Assembly: GCA_964429575.1 (NCBI GenBank)
Contig: CAYSCX010000035.1
Span: 1-23,308 of the forward strand
Origin: CAYSCX01 sp964429575
Lineage (GTDB): Bacteria; Desulfobacterota; Binatia; Binatales; Binataceae
DNA: 23,308 bases
Reading direction: 5' to 3'
The translations under genes and the position numbers were made by a program. This document shows, piece by piece, positions 6,781 through 14,815 of this stretch (its first letter is position 1; each line of letters opens with the position of its first letter). The notes below the pieces were generated by a model. That model was given only the letters and a program-made list of their open reading frames with translations, made no database searches and was not told the DNA's origin.

Positions 6781-7985
6781 CGCTTGAGCCTCACCAGTTC
6801 CACCCGCCCGCCGTTGACCCGCTCCACTGCCGCATCGAAGTCCCCGAGCCTAAGTTTGTCGCCCGGATGCGGAACGCGACCAAATCGCCCGAGCAGGAGA
6901 CTAGAAAGCGTATGTCCGCCGCGCGCGGCCGCAGGAATCTCGCCGCCGAGGCTCGCCGCGAGCTTGGACACTTCGACCGCGCCGGAGGCGAGCCACTCGC
7001 CGCCATTTACCGCGGTAAGTTCGGGCAGCTCGACGTCGAACTCGTCGCTAATTTCGCCGAACAGTTCTTCGAGGAGGTCTTCCAAGGTGACGAGGCCGAG
7101 CAGCGCGCCGTATTCGTTGACTATCAATGCCAACTGGAAGCGCCCGCGCCGCATCTCATCGAACAGCACACCGAGCCGCTCGCCGGGCGGAACAAAGTTG
7201 GCCGGGCGGAGCAGCCGCTCGATGCGCGGCGGAGCGGGGTCGAGCCGGTGCGCGACGAGATCCTTGACGTGCAGCACGCCGACGATGTTGTCGCGATTGT
7301 CGCGGTAGACCGGCACGCGCGAGAAGTGAGCCTTCGCGAGCTCCGCGACCGATTCGGCGTATGGCATGGCGATGTCGAGCAGCGCCATGTCATCGCGCGG
7401 GGTCATGACTTCGGCAACGCGGCGCGCACCAAATTCGAAGACGCGGTTGATCAGTGCGCGCTCCTCAGGTTCGATTTCGCCGCCGTGCTCGCCGATCTTG
7501 AGGAGCTCCTTGAATTCGGTCTCGGAAAGCGCTTCCACATGCGGACCGGTTGCCGACGGAACCAGAACGCGGGCGAGTGGGTGAATCATACCCGCGATCG
7601 CCGCCAGCGGACGCGCCGTGATCGCAATGACGCCGGCTGGATAGCCGAGCGCGAAAGTCTTGGGCGTGATGTCGCACAGTATCAGAACCAGCGCGAGCAT
7701 CACCGGCACTGCGACGTACGGGCCGAGGTCGCCGAGGATGATTATCAAGAGCGTCGTGCCGAGCGTCTCGGCGAACACGTTGGCGGCCTCGGCGAGACCA
7801 TTGACGGTGATCAGCGTCTCGAGCGGTCGGCCGAGAAGCCGGCGAAGCGCCGCGCGCACACCATCGCTCAGGCGCTCGTGCGCGCGCTCCATGCGAATGA
7901 GGCTGAAGAGCGCGGTCTCCGATGCGGCCAGCAGCGCGCTCACGAGCAGAAGAAGCACGACCGAGACAGTCAGCAGACTTTGCAT
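6768..7985 (-). CDS. CNNM/CorC (hemolysin C-like) membrane protein, copy 2
   Basis: The 405-residue protein has the same order as its neighbour: a DUF21 membrane domain (about 1-160, with ASETALFSLIRMERAH after the first helix and ILCDITPKTFA in the third), a CBS pair containing EYGALLGLVTLEDLLEELFGE, and a CorC_HlyC domain ending near 400. Sequence divergence from copy 1 is large, so these are old paralogues, perhaps forming a hetero-oligomer, rather than a recent duplication. A predicted role is divalent-cation (Mg2+) export or sensing through nucleotide binding to CBS domains; this is family knowledge. It begins 13 bases after the thiL stop and overlaps copy 1 by 13 bases. Confidence 0.92.
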   Translation of the reverse strand: MQSLLTVSVVLLLLVSALLAASETALFSLIRMERAHERLSDGVRAALRRLLGRPLETLITVNGLAEAANVFAETLGTTLLIIILGDLGPYVAVPVMLALVLILCDITPKTFALGYPAGVIAITARPLAAIAGMIHPLARVLVPSATGPHVEALSETEFKELLKIGEHGGEIEPEERALINRVFEFGARRVAEVMTPRDDMALLDIAMPYAESVAELAKAHFSRVPVYRDNRDNIVGVLHVKDLVAHRLDPAPPRIERLLRPANFVPPGERLGVLFDEMRRGRFQLALIVNEYGALLGLVTLEDLLEELFGEISDEFDVELPELTAVNGGEWLASGAVEVSKLAASLGGEIPAAARGGHTLSSLLLGRFGRVPHPGDKLRLGDFDAAVERVNGGRVELVRLKRWTQ

Positions 7986-7998
7986 ATCGCGCCGCGCC

Positions 7999-8985
7999 TC
8001 AACCTCGCGTCTTCAACTGGTCGAAGCCGGCGCGCACGGGCCCGCGCAAGCCGGCAACCCTGACCCCCCGGCCGCGAGTGATTTGTCCAATGCGGGTCAC
8101 GCGGACGCCGAGCGTGCGCGAGAGCGCGCGCAGGTCGCGGCCTGGACGAAGACAAAAGAGCAGTTCGTAGTCCTCGCCGCCACCAAGCGCGAGCGAGCGA
8201 TCCGCGCGCATCACCGCGCGATAGGCCGGCGATAGCGGAAGCGCGCCCGGGTCGACCGTCGCGCCCACGCGGCTTCGCTCGCAGATGTGTCCGAGGTCCT
8301 GCAAGAGCCCGTCGCTCACGTCGATCGCGGCGGGCGCGGGACGCATGCGCGCGAGCCGGGCGCCGGCCGCGAGCCGCGCAGAAGGACTCAGGAAGCGGTC
8401 GATGAGATAGCGGCGCGCCGCGCCGCGCGCCTGAAGTTGGCCATCGAGAATCATCCATCCCGCGGCAGCGTCACCAAGCGTCCCGGTCACGAAAATTTCG
8501 TCACCCACTCGTGCGGCGTCGCGGCGGAGCGCTGCGTCAGGCAGTTCTCCGACCACAGCGACGGTAATCGAAAGGCGATCGGCGCGGGTGATGTTGCCGC
8601 CGACGACGTCCACGCCGGCGGTTTTCGCCCGCGCGCGAAGGCCGCTGTACAGGCGGTCGAAGAACGCCGCACCGAGACCGCGGCGCACGCCGAGATTCAC
8701 GACGCACGCGGTTGGCAAGCCACCCATCGCAGCGACATCGGACAAGTTCACTTCCAACGAACGTGCGCCCAGAACGGCGGGCGGAAACCACCTCAGCTTG
8801 AAGTGGACGCCTTCGACCATCGAATCAATCGTGAAGAGTTGCGGGTATTGCGGGCGCGCGAGCACCGCGCAGTCATCGCCGGGGCCTAGCAAGGTGCGCC
8901 GGCTCATCCGCAAGCCGGCGCAAAGGCGCGCGATGAGCTGGAACTCTCCCGGGGTCTTCGTCACGCGGCGGGCCACGCGGCTCAA
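7999..8985 (-). CDS. thiL: Thiamine-monophosphate kinase
   Basis: The protein (328 residues from the longest start) has the ThiL/PurM-like signatures: GPGDDCAVL (34-42), DSMVEGVHF (54-62), SLEVNLSDVAAMGG (76-89), a GGN motif (VVGGNITRAD) and a GEDYELLF motif near the C-terminal third. ThiL phosphorylates thiamine monophosphate to the active cofactor thiamine diphosphate in the cytoplasm. The farthest start is a TTG at 8985, 21 bases after the kinase gene upstream. A GTG at 8964 (giving VTKTPGEFQLI) is equally reasonable, because most ThiL proteins begin just before the GEF motif. No other thi genes are in view, so its position is probably due to operon packing. Confidence 0.92.
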   Translation of the reverse strand: MSRVARRVTKTPGEFQLIARLCAGLRMSRRTLLGPGDDCAVLARPQYPQLFTIDSMVEGVHFKLRWFPPAVLGARSLEVNLSDVAAMGGLPTACVVNLGVRRGLGAAFFDRLYSGLRARAKTAGVDVVGGNITRADRLSITVAVVGELPDAALRRDAARVGDEIFVTGTLGDAAAGWMILDGQLQARGAARRYLIDRFLSPSARLAAGARLARMRPAPAAIDVSDGLLQDLGHICERSRVGATVDPGALPLSPAYRAVMRADRSLALGGGEDYELLFCLRPGRDLRALSRTLGVRVTRIGQITRGRGVRVAGLRGPVRAGFDQLKTRG

Positions 8986-9006
8986 TCTGATCGAGGCGGC
9001 ATCGCG

Positions 9007-10344
9007 TCAGCGCTGCTGGCCGTCGCCATTGGGGCCGTCGACCGGAAGCTCCGCAGTTATCGTGAGACCCGAGCCCGGCGGGGATTGTGCGGTGACGCGA
9101 CCGCCGTGCGCCTCGATCATGGTTCGTGCGATGTAGGGAGCGAGACCCATCGAACCCTTGCGCCGCCCGTCGCGATCGGGGCGCTCGAACAGCCGCGCGA
9201 GGTCCGCCTCGGCGAGACCGGGGCCGTTATCGCGCATCTCAATAATAATGCGGCCGTTTGCGACGTCGGTGCGCAGCGACACGGCGCCGCGCTTGACGCG
9301 GTGCAATCCGCAGGCGATCAGGTTTTTGACGATGCGTTCCAGGTAGCGAGGATCAAAAGAGCCGCGCGGCAGTTCCGCGAGATCGGCCTCGAGCAGTACA
9401 CCCTGGCGCCGCGCCTGCGCCGCGCAGTCTTCGAGCGTCTCATCGACGATTGGATTGGGATCGACGATCGCGCGGGCGGGCACCGGTCCGCCGTCTTCAA
9501 TTTGGTAGAGGTCGAGGACGTTGCCGACGACCAGGTCAGTGTTCCACGCCGTCACACCGATGCGCGCGAGCAGCTCGTTGCGCTCCCGGTCGTCGATGCC
9601 CGCATCATCCAAAAGGCTGACGTAGCCGGAGATGGAACCGACCGGGCCGCGAATGTCATGCGCCATGGTCGCGATTTGGCCCTCGCGAAACTGCGCGGCA
9701 TCTTCGAGGTCCACGACCTGCTTGCGCAGGCGCTGCCGATAACGATCGACGAACATCGACGCGCATTGCGCTACCGCGACCGCCGCGGCGAGACCTATCC
9801 AGCGGTAGCCGTTGGAGCCGCTGGCAATCGGAACCCAGCCCACCGCGACGGCGTAACACGCGACGCCGGTTGCCGACATCGCAAGCTGCCAACGAGGATT
9901 CCAGTCCACGAACGCCGCGGCGGCCAGCGGACAAAGTATGATCGCGATGTAGCGCGGCTCCGGGTCCATCGTCGTCGCGCTGACAACTATGAATCCGAGC
10001 ATCAGGTACGTACAGAACGCGAGCGTCCAGAAGCGCCAGCGCCGGCGGAAACCCCGCATCCAGGTGAGACCGAAGAACAAGCACGTGCCGCCGACCAGAA
10101 TCCAGTGCGGCAGAACGGCTGCCTGCCCGGCGACTGCGAAGCGTTGGTCATCGTAAACCCAATAGGCGAGCAGGAAAAAGATGCCGATCGCACCACCGAG
10201 CTTGAGGACCTGGATCGACTCCTCATCGCCCGAGGACTGCGCGGAGTCGGCTGTCGAACCCGCAAGCGGCGCCTCGAGGCGGTGAACTGCGACAGTCCGC
10301 TGCAGCGGAATGTCCAGTTCGGCTCTACGCGCTGGAGCTGCCAT
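9007..10344 (-). CDS. Orphan membrane sensor histidine kinase with altered N-box
   Basis: The 445-residue protein has a variable N-terminus (1-46), about six hydrophobic segments between 47 and 198, a dimerisation/phosphoacceptor segment with His229 in MAHDIRGPVGSISGY, and a HATPase_c domain (about 330-435). In the ATPase domain the G1 box is DNGPGL (372-377), the F-box LFER (385-388) and the G2 box GSMGLAPYI (397-405). The N-box reads KNLIACGLH: the asparagine that normally coordinates Mg-ATP four residues after Asn341 is Cys345 (codon at 9310-9312). ATP binding may thus be weak or absent. There is no sensor domain other than the membrane part and no response regulator adjacent. It sits 20 bases after the aminotransferase gene and may sense membrane or lipid state; that is a guess. 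Confidence 0.87.
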   Translation of the reverse strand: MAAPARRAELDIPLQRTVAVHRLEAPLAGSTADSAQSSGDEESIQVLKLGGAIGIFFLLAYWVYDDQRFAVAGQAAVLPHWILVGGTCLFFGLTWMRGFRRRWRFWTLAFCTYLMLGFIVVSATTMDPEPRYIAIILCPLAAAAFVDWNPRWQLAMSATGVACYAVAVGWVPIASGSNGYRWIGLAAAVAVAQCASMFVDRYRQRLRKQVVDLEDAAQFREGQIATMAHDIRGPVGSISGYVSLLDDAGIDDRERNELLARIGVTAWNTDLVVGNVLDLYQIEDGGPVPARAIVDPNPIVDETLEDCAAQARRQGVLLEADLAELPRGSFDPRYLERIVKNLIACGLHRVKRGAVSLRTDVANGRIIIEMRDNGPGLAEADLARLFERPDRDGRRKGSMGLAPYIARTMIEAHGGRVTAQSPPGSGLTITAELPVDGPNGDGQQR

Positions 10345-10364
10345 CTTTATCGGCCCCGCAAGCG

Positions 10365-11582
10365 TCAGCGATCACTCTTGCCGCCGCAACCGACTGTTTC
10401 AAGCGCCCCGGTCATGGCACGAATTCCCACGTCGAGCTCCTCGTCACTCACCACCAAGGGCGGGGCGAGGCGGACGACGCGGTCGGCGTTGAGCGTCCAA
10501 TTGACGATCACGCCGCGCGCAATGGTTTCGGCGGTAAATTGGCGCGCGATCGTAGCATCGGCAAATTCGATTCCGGCCAGCAGACCGATTCCGCGGACCG
10601 CGACGATCTGATCGCCGACCAGCCGCGCGAGAGTACCGCGCAGCTTTTCGCCGGCTGCGCCGGCGCGCTCCGCCAGCCGCGCGCTCACGATGGTCTCGAG
10701 TGATGCGATTGCGGCGGCGCATGAGAGCGGATGGCCGCCAAATGTGGTGATGTGGCCGAGCGGCGGATCACGCGCAAGCACGCTCAGGACTTCGTCGCGT
10801 GATACGAATGCGCCCAGCGGTAGTCCGCCGCCGAGCGCCTTTGCCAGCACAACGATGTCCGGGACCACGCCGGAGTGCTCGAGTGCGAAGAGCCTGCCGG
10901 TTCGCCCGAAGCCGGTAAGGACTTCGTCGAATACCAGCAGTGCGCCGACACGGTCGCAGCGTTCGCGCAATGCGCGCATGAAGTGAACCGACGGGATGCG
11001 CACGCCGCCCTCGGCCTGCACTGGCTCGATGACCACCGCCGCGACCGTGCGATCGATCGCGCCAAGCGCGCTCGCATCGTCGTAAGGCAGATGATCAACG
11101 GGGCCGGGCAGCGGCTCGAACGGGGCGCGGAAGGCGGGGTTTCCGCTGAGCGCCAGAGCGGCGAGCGTGTCACCGTGATAGGCGCCGTCGAATGCGATCA
11201 TCTTTCGGCGGCCGGTAAATTTGCGCGACGCCTTGAGTGCGCCTTCGATCGCCTCGGCGCCGCTGTTGGTGAAATACACCCGGCCGAGCGGCGCTGGCAG
11301 TAGCTCCGCAAGCCGCGCTGCGAGCCGCACCTGCGGTTCGATGACGTATTCGCCATAGACCATCACGTGAAGATGCCGGCGCGCCTGCGCGTCGATCGCG
11401 GCAAGCACCGCGGGATGGCCGTGTCCGAGCGCATTCACACCGATGCCGGCGATGAAATCCAAGTAACGGCGGCCGTCCGCGGCATAGAGCCACACGCCCT
11501 CGGCACGCACGATTTCAAGTCCGATCGGCGCGTCCGAGGTCTGTGCGACATGACGGCAGAACCACTGGGAAAGTTGACTCAC
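10365..11582 (-). CDS. Class III PLP-dependent aminotransferase
   Basis: With the GTG start at 11582 the protein is 405 residues. It shows the fold-type I class III pattern: NSGAEAIEGALK (106-117) at the phosphate-binding cup, FDGAYHGDT (131-139), FDEVLTGFGRTG (218-229) with Asp219 for the pyridine nitrogen, and Lys248 in LAKALGGG as Schiff-base lysine. Relatives include acetylornithine, 4-aminobutyrate and DAPA aminotransferases, which move an amino group to or from aldehydes or ketones. The frame is open to 11630, but GTG at 11582 overlaps the LuxC-like stop in a GTGA, so translation is probably coupled. Following an acyl activator and an acyl reductase, it may aminate the aldehyde product. 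The exact substrate cannot be read. Confidence 0.9.
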   Translation of the reverse strand: MSQLSQWFCRHVAQTSDAPIGLEIVRAEGVWLYAADGRRYLDFIAGIGVNALGHGHPAVLAAIDAQARRHLHVMVYGEYVIEPQVRLAARLAELLPAPLGRVYFTNSGAEAIEGALKASRKFTGRRKMIAFDGAYHGDTLAALALSGNPAFRAPFEPLPGPVDHLPYDDASALGAIDRTVAAVVIEPVQAEGGVRIPSVHFMRALRERCDRVGALLVFDEVLTGFGRTGRLFALEHSGVVPDIVVLAKALGGGLPLGAFVSRDEVLSVLARDPPLGHITTFGGHPLSCAAAIASLETIVSARLAERAGAAGEKLRGTLARLVGDQIVAVRGIGLLAGIEFADATIARQFTAETIARGVIVNWTLNADRVVRLAPPLVVSDEELDVGIRAMTGALETVGCGGKSDR

Positions 11583-12859
11583 GGTGTGATTCCGGCCAGC
11601 TCGAGCATCGCACCGCCACCGTGGGGCCAATCAAGCGGCGGCGATTGCATTGCGCCCGGCGCTGAAACGTACGTCACGCCCAACGATCGCAGCGCGGCGG
11701 CGTACGCCGCAGGGTTCTCCGATGCGACCGCAACGGCTTCGAGCCTTCCCGACGCGGGAGCAAGCCGTGCCTTTAGTTCGTCGAGGTTCGCGATGACGGA
11801 TACGCGGACCGTGCGGTAACCCGGTGACGGCGTAATCGAAGCCGGGGGATCGAAGATGACCGTCCAACCGAGGCGGCGGCCCTCAAACAAAGCAACCTCG
11901 CCGCCACCAAGCTCACGCCAGCGCGCGACCTCGCGTTCGCGCCGAATCGCCGCGGCCACCTCAAGCGGCAACCGCGCCGGAGGCGGGAGCCGTCGCGCGT
12001 ACTTGGTCAATTCGCCGGCCAGCGCGGCCGCAAATCCGCGCGCGGTATCTGTCGATGCCGCCTCGACGAAAACATGATGCGGCGAGAGGCATCCGTGCTG
12101 CTCGAAGAGCGTGACGTCGCGCGCGACGGCTGAAGCGGCTGACTCAAGATTCGTTCCGCAGGCCGCATCGCAACCGATGACAGCCGCGCTCAGCCGGCTT
12201 CCGAAGCCAATGATGCGGCCACCGGGGGCGAGCACCTCGATCGTGCTGTCGTCTCCGAACGCAACCAGGCATTCGGTCGATTCGCGCATCGTGGTCGTCA
12301 AATCACTGCGCCCGCGATCCCATGCGAATACCGTGAGCCGCTCGCCAACCGATCGATCGATCTCGGAAATCGCGCGCGCGAACTCGTTGAAGAAGACCGG
12401 CTCAGCGGACGCGGCCTTGACGACCACTCCGGCGCCGGCGAGCAGCGCGAGAGTGAGTTCGTGAATTCCGGCGCCAGGCACGTTTCCCGGCATGACAAAT
12501 CCTAACACTTCGCGGCGTGCTCGGACGCGCTCCGCCAGCGCGTCCAACCCGCGGCGCGTGAACGGCCGCAACAGCGCGTCGACCGACTCGTCGAGCAGCG
12601 CATACGACCAGCCGGAGGATCGTCCGATCTTGCGCAGGGTATCGCGACGCGCTGCCGACGTTCGGCTGCGCAGCGTTTCGAAGGTCGCGCCGAGGGTGTC
12701 GGCGATGCGCTCAGCCGGCACGTCGCGGGTAAGCGCCGCACGGATGCGGCTGACGGCATCGCGAAGCTCGGTCGCATCGCGCAGCGGCCGTGCGGCGCGG
12801 ACACTTCGCGCGGCGCCGGCCACCGGCGCTTCACTGCTGAGTGCCGAGGCGGCCTTCAT
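11579..12859 (-). CDS. luxC-like: LuxC-like acyl-CoA/acyl-protein reductase
   Basis: The 426-residue protein fits the LuxC acyl reductase family (aldehyde-dehydrogenase fold). It has MPGNVPGAG (123-131), a nucleotide-binding stretch around AGAGVVVKAA (141-150), GFGSRLSAAVIG (218-229) and the probable catalytic Cys257 in EQHGCLSPHHVFVE. In luminous bacteria LuxC reduces acyl groups delivered by LuxE to long-chain aldehydes with NADPH. The frame is open upstream to 13432, but that part is the LuxE-like gene in another frame. ATG at 12859 overlaps the upstream stop by four bases (ATGA) and gives a normal family length. No luxA or luxB is near, so light production is not implied; the aldehyde is presumably passed to the aminotransferase. 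Confidence 0.88.
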   Translation of the reverse strand: MKAASALSSEAPVAGAARSVRAARPLRDATELRDAVSRIRAALTRDVPAERIADTLGATFETLRSRTSAARRDTLRKIGRSSGWSYALLDESVDALLRPFTRRGLDALAERVRARREVLGFVMPGNVPGAGIHELTLALLAGAGVVVKAASAEPVFFNEFARAISEIDRSVGERLTVFAWDRGRSDLTTTMRESTECLVAFGDDSTIEVLAPGGRIIGFGSRLSAAVIGCDAACGTNLESAASAVARDVTLFEQHGCLSPHHVFVEAASTDTARGFAAALAGELTKYARRLPPPARLPLEVAAAIRREREVARWRELGGGEVALFEGRRLGWTVIFDPPASITPSPGYRTVRVSVIANLDELKARLAPASGRLEAVAVASENPAAYAAALRSLGVTYVSAPGAMQSPPLDWPHGGGAMLELAGITP

Positions 12860-14031
12860 CGCGCCACCCGCATACGCGCGCGAGTCGATGGCACTCGCGG
12901 CCGCGTCGAAACCGCCGCAAACTCGCCGATGCCGAGCGCGCAACCACGAGAATCCCCCGACGCGGCGCGTCCGAGCACCTGAACTCTTCCGCGCTCGATG
13001 ACGCCGAAGTCCTCGGTCATTACCGCCGATACGGAGCTGACGTTCGCGAGGTCGAAGAACGCGAGCATGCCGATGTTGCCATCGGGGAGAGCAGCGAGCG
13101 TTACCGGGTCGAGCGCGAAAGGCCGCATCCACGGCGGAGCGATCTTGCTGCGCGACGCGGCGCCATTCGCCCCGGGCGAGTTGAGCGCGGTCGCGTCGTA
13201 AAGTTGCGAGCAGAGTTCCGTCATCCCGTACTCGTTGATTACGCAATACGGCTCGATGCCGAGCCGCGCACCGGCGAGCGCGATGACGTCTTCCTGCGGG
13301 AGAGGAGCGAGCTGTCCCTTCGCGCCGCCGGTGTCCATCATGCGGGAGCCCGGCGTCAGCCGAATCGCCGAGGCGCCATCGCCAAGGTGGTCGAAGAGCG
13401 CCGCGAACGCCGCAGTGGTGCCGAGCACGCATACCGGTTCGCCGCGCGCGGCGAACGCACGGAGCGAGTCAATCGCCGCGGGCAGGTCGATGCGAGCGCG
13501 AGTTGCGAAGCACGCGCTCGCGGGCGCCCCGAACTCCTCAATCGCCCAGCTAATCATCTGCGCGAGCGACGATTCAGCCATCGCGTCGGCGGCCGGATGA
13601 AGCGCGACGATGCTGATGCGCTCGACGTCTGGAACCAGCATCGCGCGCAGATGCGTCACTGCCGACTCGCGATAGACGCCGGGGCGCGCGACGAAGTGGC
13701 GGCCGCGAAGCTCGCTACTTTGGGTTGTGCCGCTGGTCGTGAACACCAGCCCGCCCGCTTCCTCTGAGAACTCGTCGCTCATCAATTCGCTGTACTTGAA
13801 GCCTACCGTGCTGACCGGCGGAACTTCGGCCAATACATCGACGTCCGCCGGCTTGCAGCCGCGAGCGACGCAATATTTGCGGTACGCCGGTACGTGGTCG
13901 TACTGGTGGTGAAACACCGCGACCCCGAGCGCATCGAACCGCCCGGGCTCGGGGTTCCGGATGAAGGTGATGACTTGGTCGTGTATCGACATCCGCGGTG
14001 CGGGATGGCGGGCGAGGCGGCTACCGATCAT
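12856..14031 (-). CDS. luxE-like: LuxE-like acyl-protein synthetase (ANL-superfamily)
   Basis: The 391-residue protein shows TTSGTTQ (98-104, phosphate-binding loop), NEYGMTELCSQ (266-276), and DLANVSSVSAVMTEDFGVI (327-345) leading to GRAASGDSRGCALG with Cys364. This agrees with LuxE/PaaK-type adenylate-forming enzymes. LuxE activates a fatty acid as acyl-AMP and then carries the acyl group on a C-terminal cysteine before handing it to LuxC; Cys364 is well placed for that role. The ATG at 14031 has GGGGGTG five bases upstream; an internal ATG at 13992 (MSIHDQV) is the main alternative. It is the first gene of the long leftward run and overlaps the LuxC-like gene by four bases. The acyl chain used is unknown. 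Confidence 0.85.
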   Translation of the reverse strand: MIGSRLARHPAPRMSIHDQVITFIRNPEPGRFDALGVAVFHHQYDHVPAYRKYCVARGCKPADVDVLAEVPPVSTVGFKYSELMSDEFSEEAGGLVFTTSGTTQSSELRGRHFVARPGVYRESAVTHLRAMLVPDVERISIVALHPAADAMAESSLAQMISWAIEEFGAPASACFATRARIDLPAAIDSLRAFAARGEPVCVLGTTAAFAALFDHLGDGASAIRLTPGSRMMDTGGAKGQLAPLPQEDVIALAGARLGIEPYCVINEYGMTELCSQLYDATALNSPGANGAASRSKIAPPWMRPFALDPVTLAALPDGNIGMLAFFDLANVSSVSAVMTEDFGVIERGRVQVLGRAASGDSRGCALGIGEFAAVSTRPRVPSTRARMRVAR

Positions 14032-14279
14032 GGCACCCCCGTTGGGCGGTGTTCAATACGGGTGGATGGCCACACAGACGCGGCTAGCGCCATGAAATCA
14101 AAGAAAAACCCGGATTCGAGCGCTCAAGGGCTGTTCGCGGACTTCGCCAGGCACCGTCGATCAGTCGCGGGATTGGGCGATGTGCCGATATCCCACAGTT
14201 TGATTGCAGATATTTTGCAGCAGCTCTTCGTTTCTGCTACAAACATTGCCACATTGGCCGCGGGCCAGAGGGGTAGCTC

Positions 14280-14693
14280 ATGAGAAAGTTTGGGGTGGGT
14301 GTGTTGGTGGGGTTCCTGGCTAGCTGGGCAGTCGCGTTCGCATCTTCCAGTGCACAACACGACGGCAGCTTTTGGAATCGGCTCAACACCTCCGCAAAAG
14401 ACGGATATGTACACGGCTACTCGGATGCGATGAATGTCAGCGTGGGGAAGCTCGACAGCCTGACCATCGCGGCGGACCTCTTTCACTGGAAGGGCGCCCG
14501 CAAGATCATCCGGCAGGTGTCCAAGGAGCTCTCGATCAACGACTTGGGCGCCAACGACGTGGTCAAGCGTCTCGATGATCTGTACGCCAACCAGAAGTAC
14601 AGCGAGTTGGATCTGGGCTCCGCGTTGCAGCTGGTGACGATTCGCGCCCGCGAGACCGCTCTGCCGGCTGTGGAAAAGCCCGACAAACACTGA
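14280..14693 (+). CDS. Small exported protein of unknown function
   Basis: The 137-residue protein starts with a basic MRK, a hydrophobic stretch (about 4-21) and small residues (AFASSSA, 19-25), typical of a Sec signal peptide cleaved near residue 21-26. The mature part is mainly helical-looking and charged, with GYVHGYSDAMN (42-52) and VVKRLDDLYANQKYSELDLGSAL. The pattern of a GY-rich helix followed by a VV...L..Y segment is loosely reminiscent of small periplasmic proteins of the Rap1a type, but I cannot assign it. AGAGGGG lies about seven bases before the ATG. It stands alone, divergent from the LuxE-like gene, and is closed by a strong terminator. Confidence 0.8.
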   Translation: MRKFGVGVLVGFLASWAVAFASSSAQHDGSFWNRLNTSAKDGYVHGYSDAMNVSVGKLDSLTIAADLFHWKGARKIIRQVSKELSINDLGANDVVKRLDDLYANQKYSELDLGSALQLVTIRARETALPAVEKPDKH

Positions 14694-14713
14694 GCGCAAA
14701 TTGACGTCGCATC

Positions 14714-14743
14714 AAAGGCGGTCCGAAGGGGCCGCCTTTTTTT
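14714..14743 (+). terminator. Rho-independent terminator
   Basis: AAAGGCGG (14714-14721) pairs with CCGCCTTT (14732-14739). The stem continues through a T-G wobble and two C-G pairs to a GAAG loop, for 11 pairs in all, followed by a run of seven T (14737-14743). It begins 20 bases after the stop of the small exported protein and ends that transcript before the protease-like gene. Confidence 0.92.
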
Positions 14744-14815
14744 CTATGCGCGGCGTCGACGCCCGCTTGAAACTCGCCGCGATCGTGCTTTAGCTAGGAG
14801 CGTGGAGCGCACCGC

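Noticed and set aside
6714..8063. Long plus-strand open frame of 449 codons, antisense to the CNNM genes
   Set aside because: It is rich in Arg/Glu/His with no domain, and opposite two well-supported CNNM genes; long antisense frames are expected at this GC content.
9085..10611. Plus-strand open frame of 508 codons
   Set aside because: It lies antisense to the histidine kinase and aminotransferase genes, with a low-complexity Arg/Asp/Ala composition; a shadow.
12841..13767. Plus-strand open frame of 308 codons
   Set aside because: Antisense to the LuxE-like gene and without recognisable motifs.
10365..14031. A bioluminescence (lux) operon
   Set aside because: Only luxE-like and luxC-like genes occur; luxA, luxB and luxD are absent and an aminotransferase follows instead.
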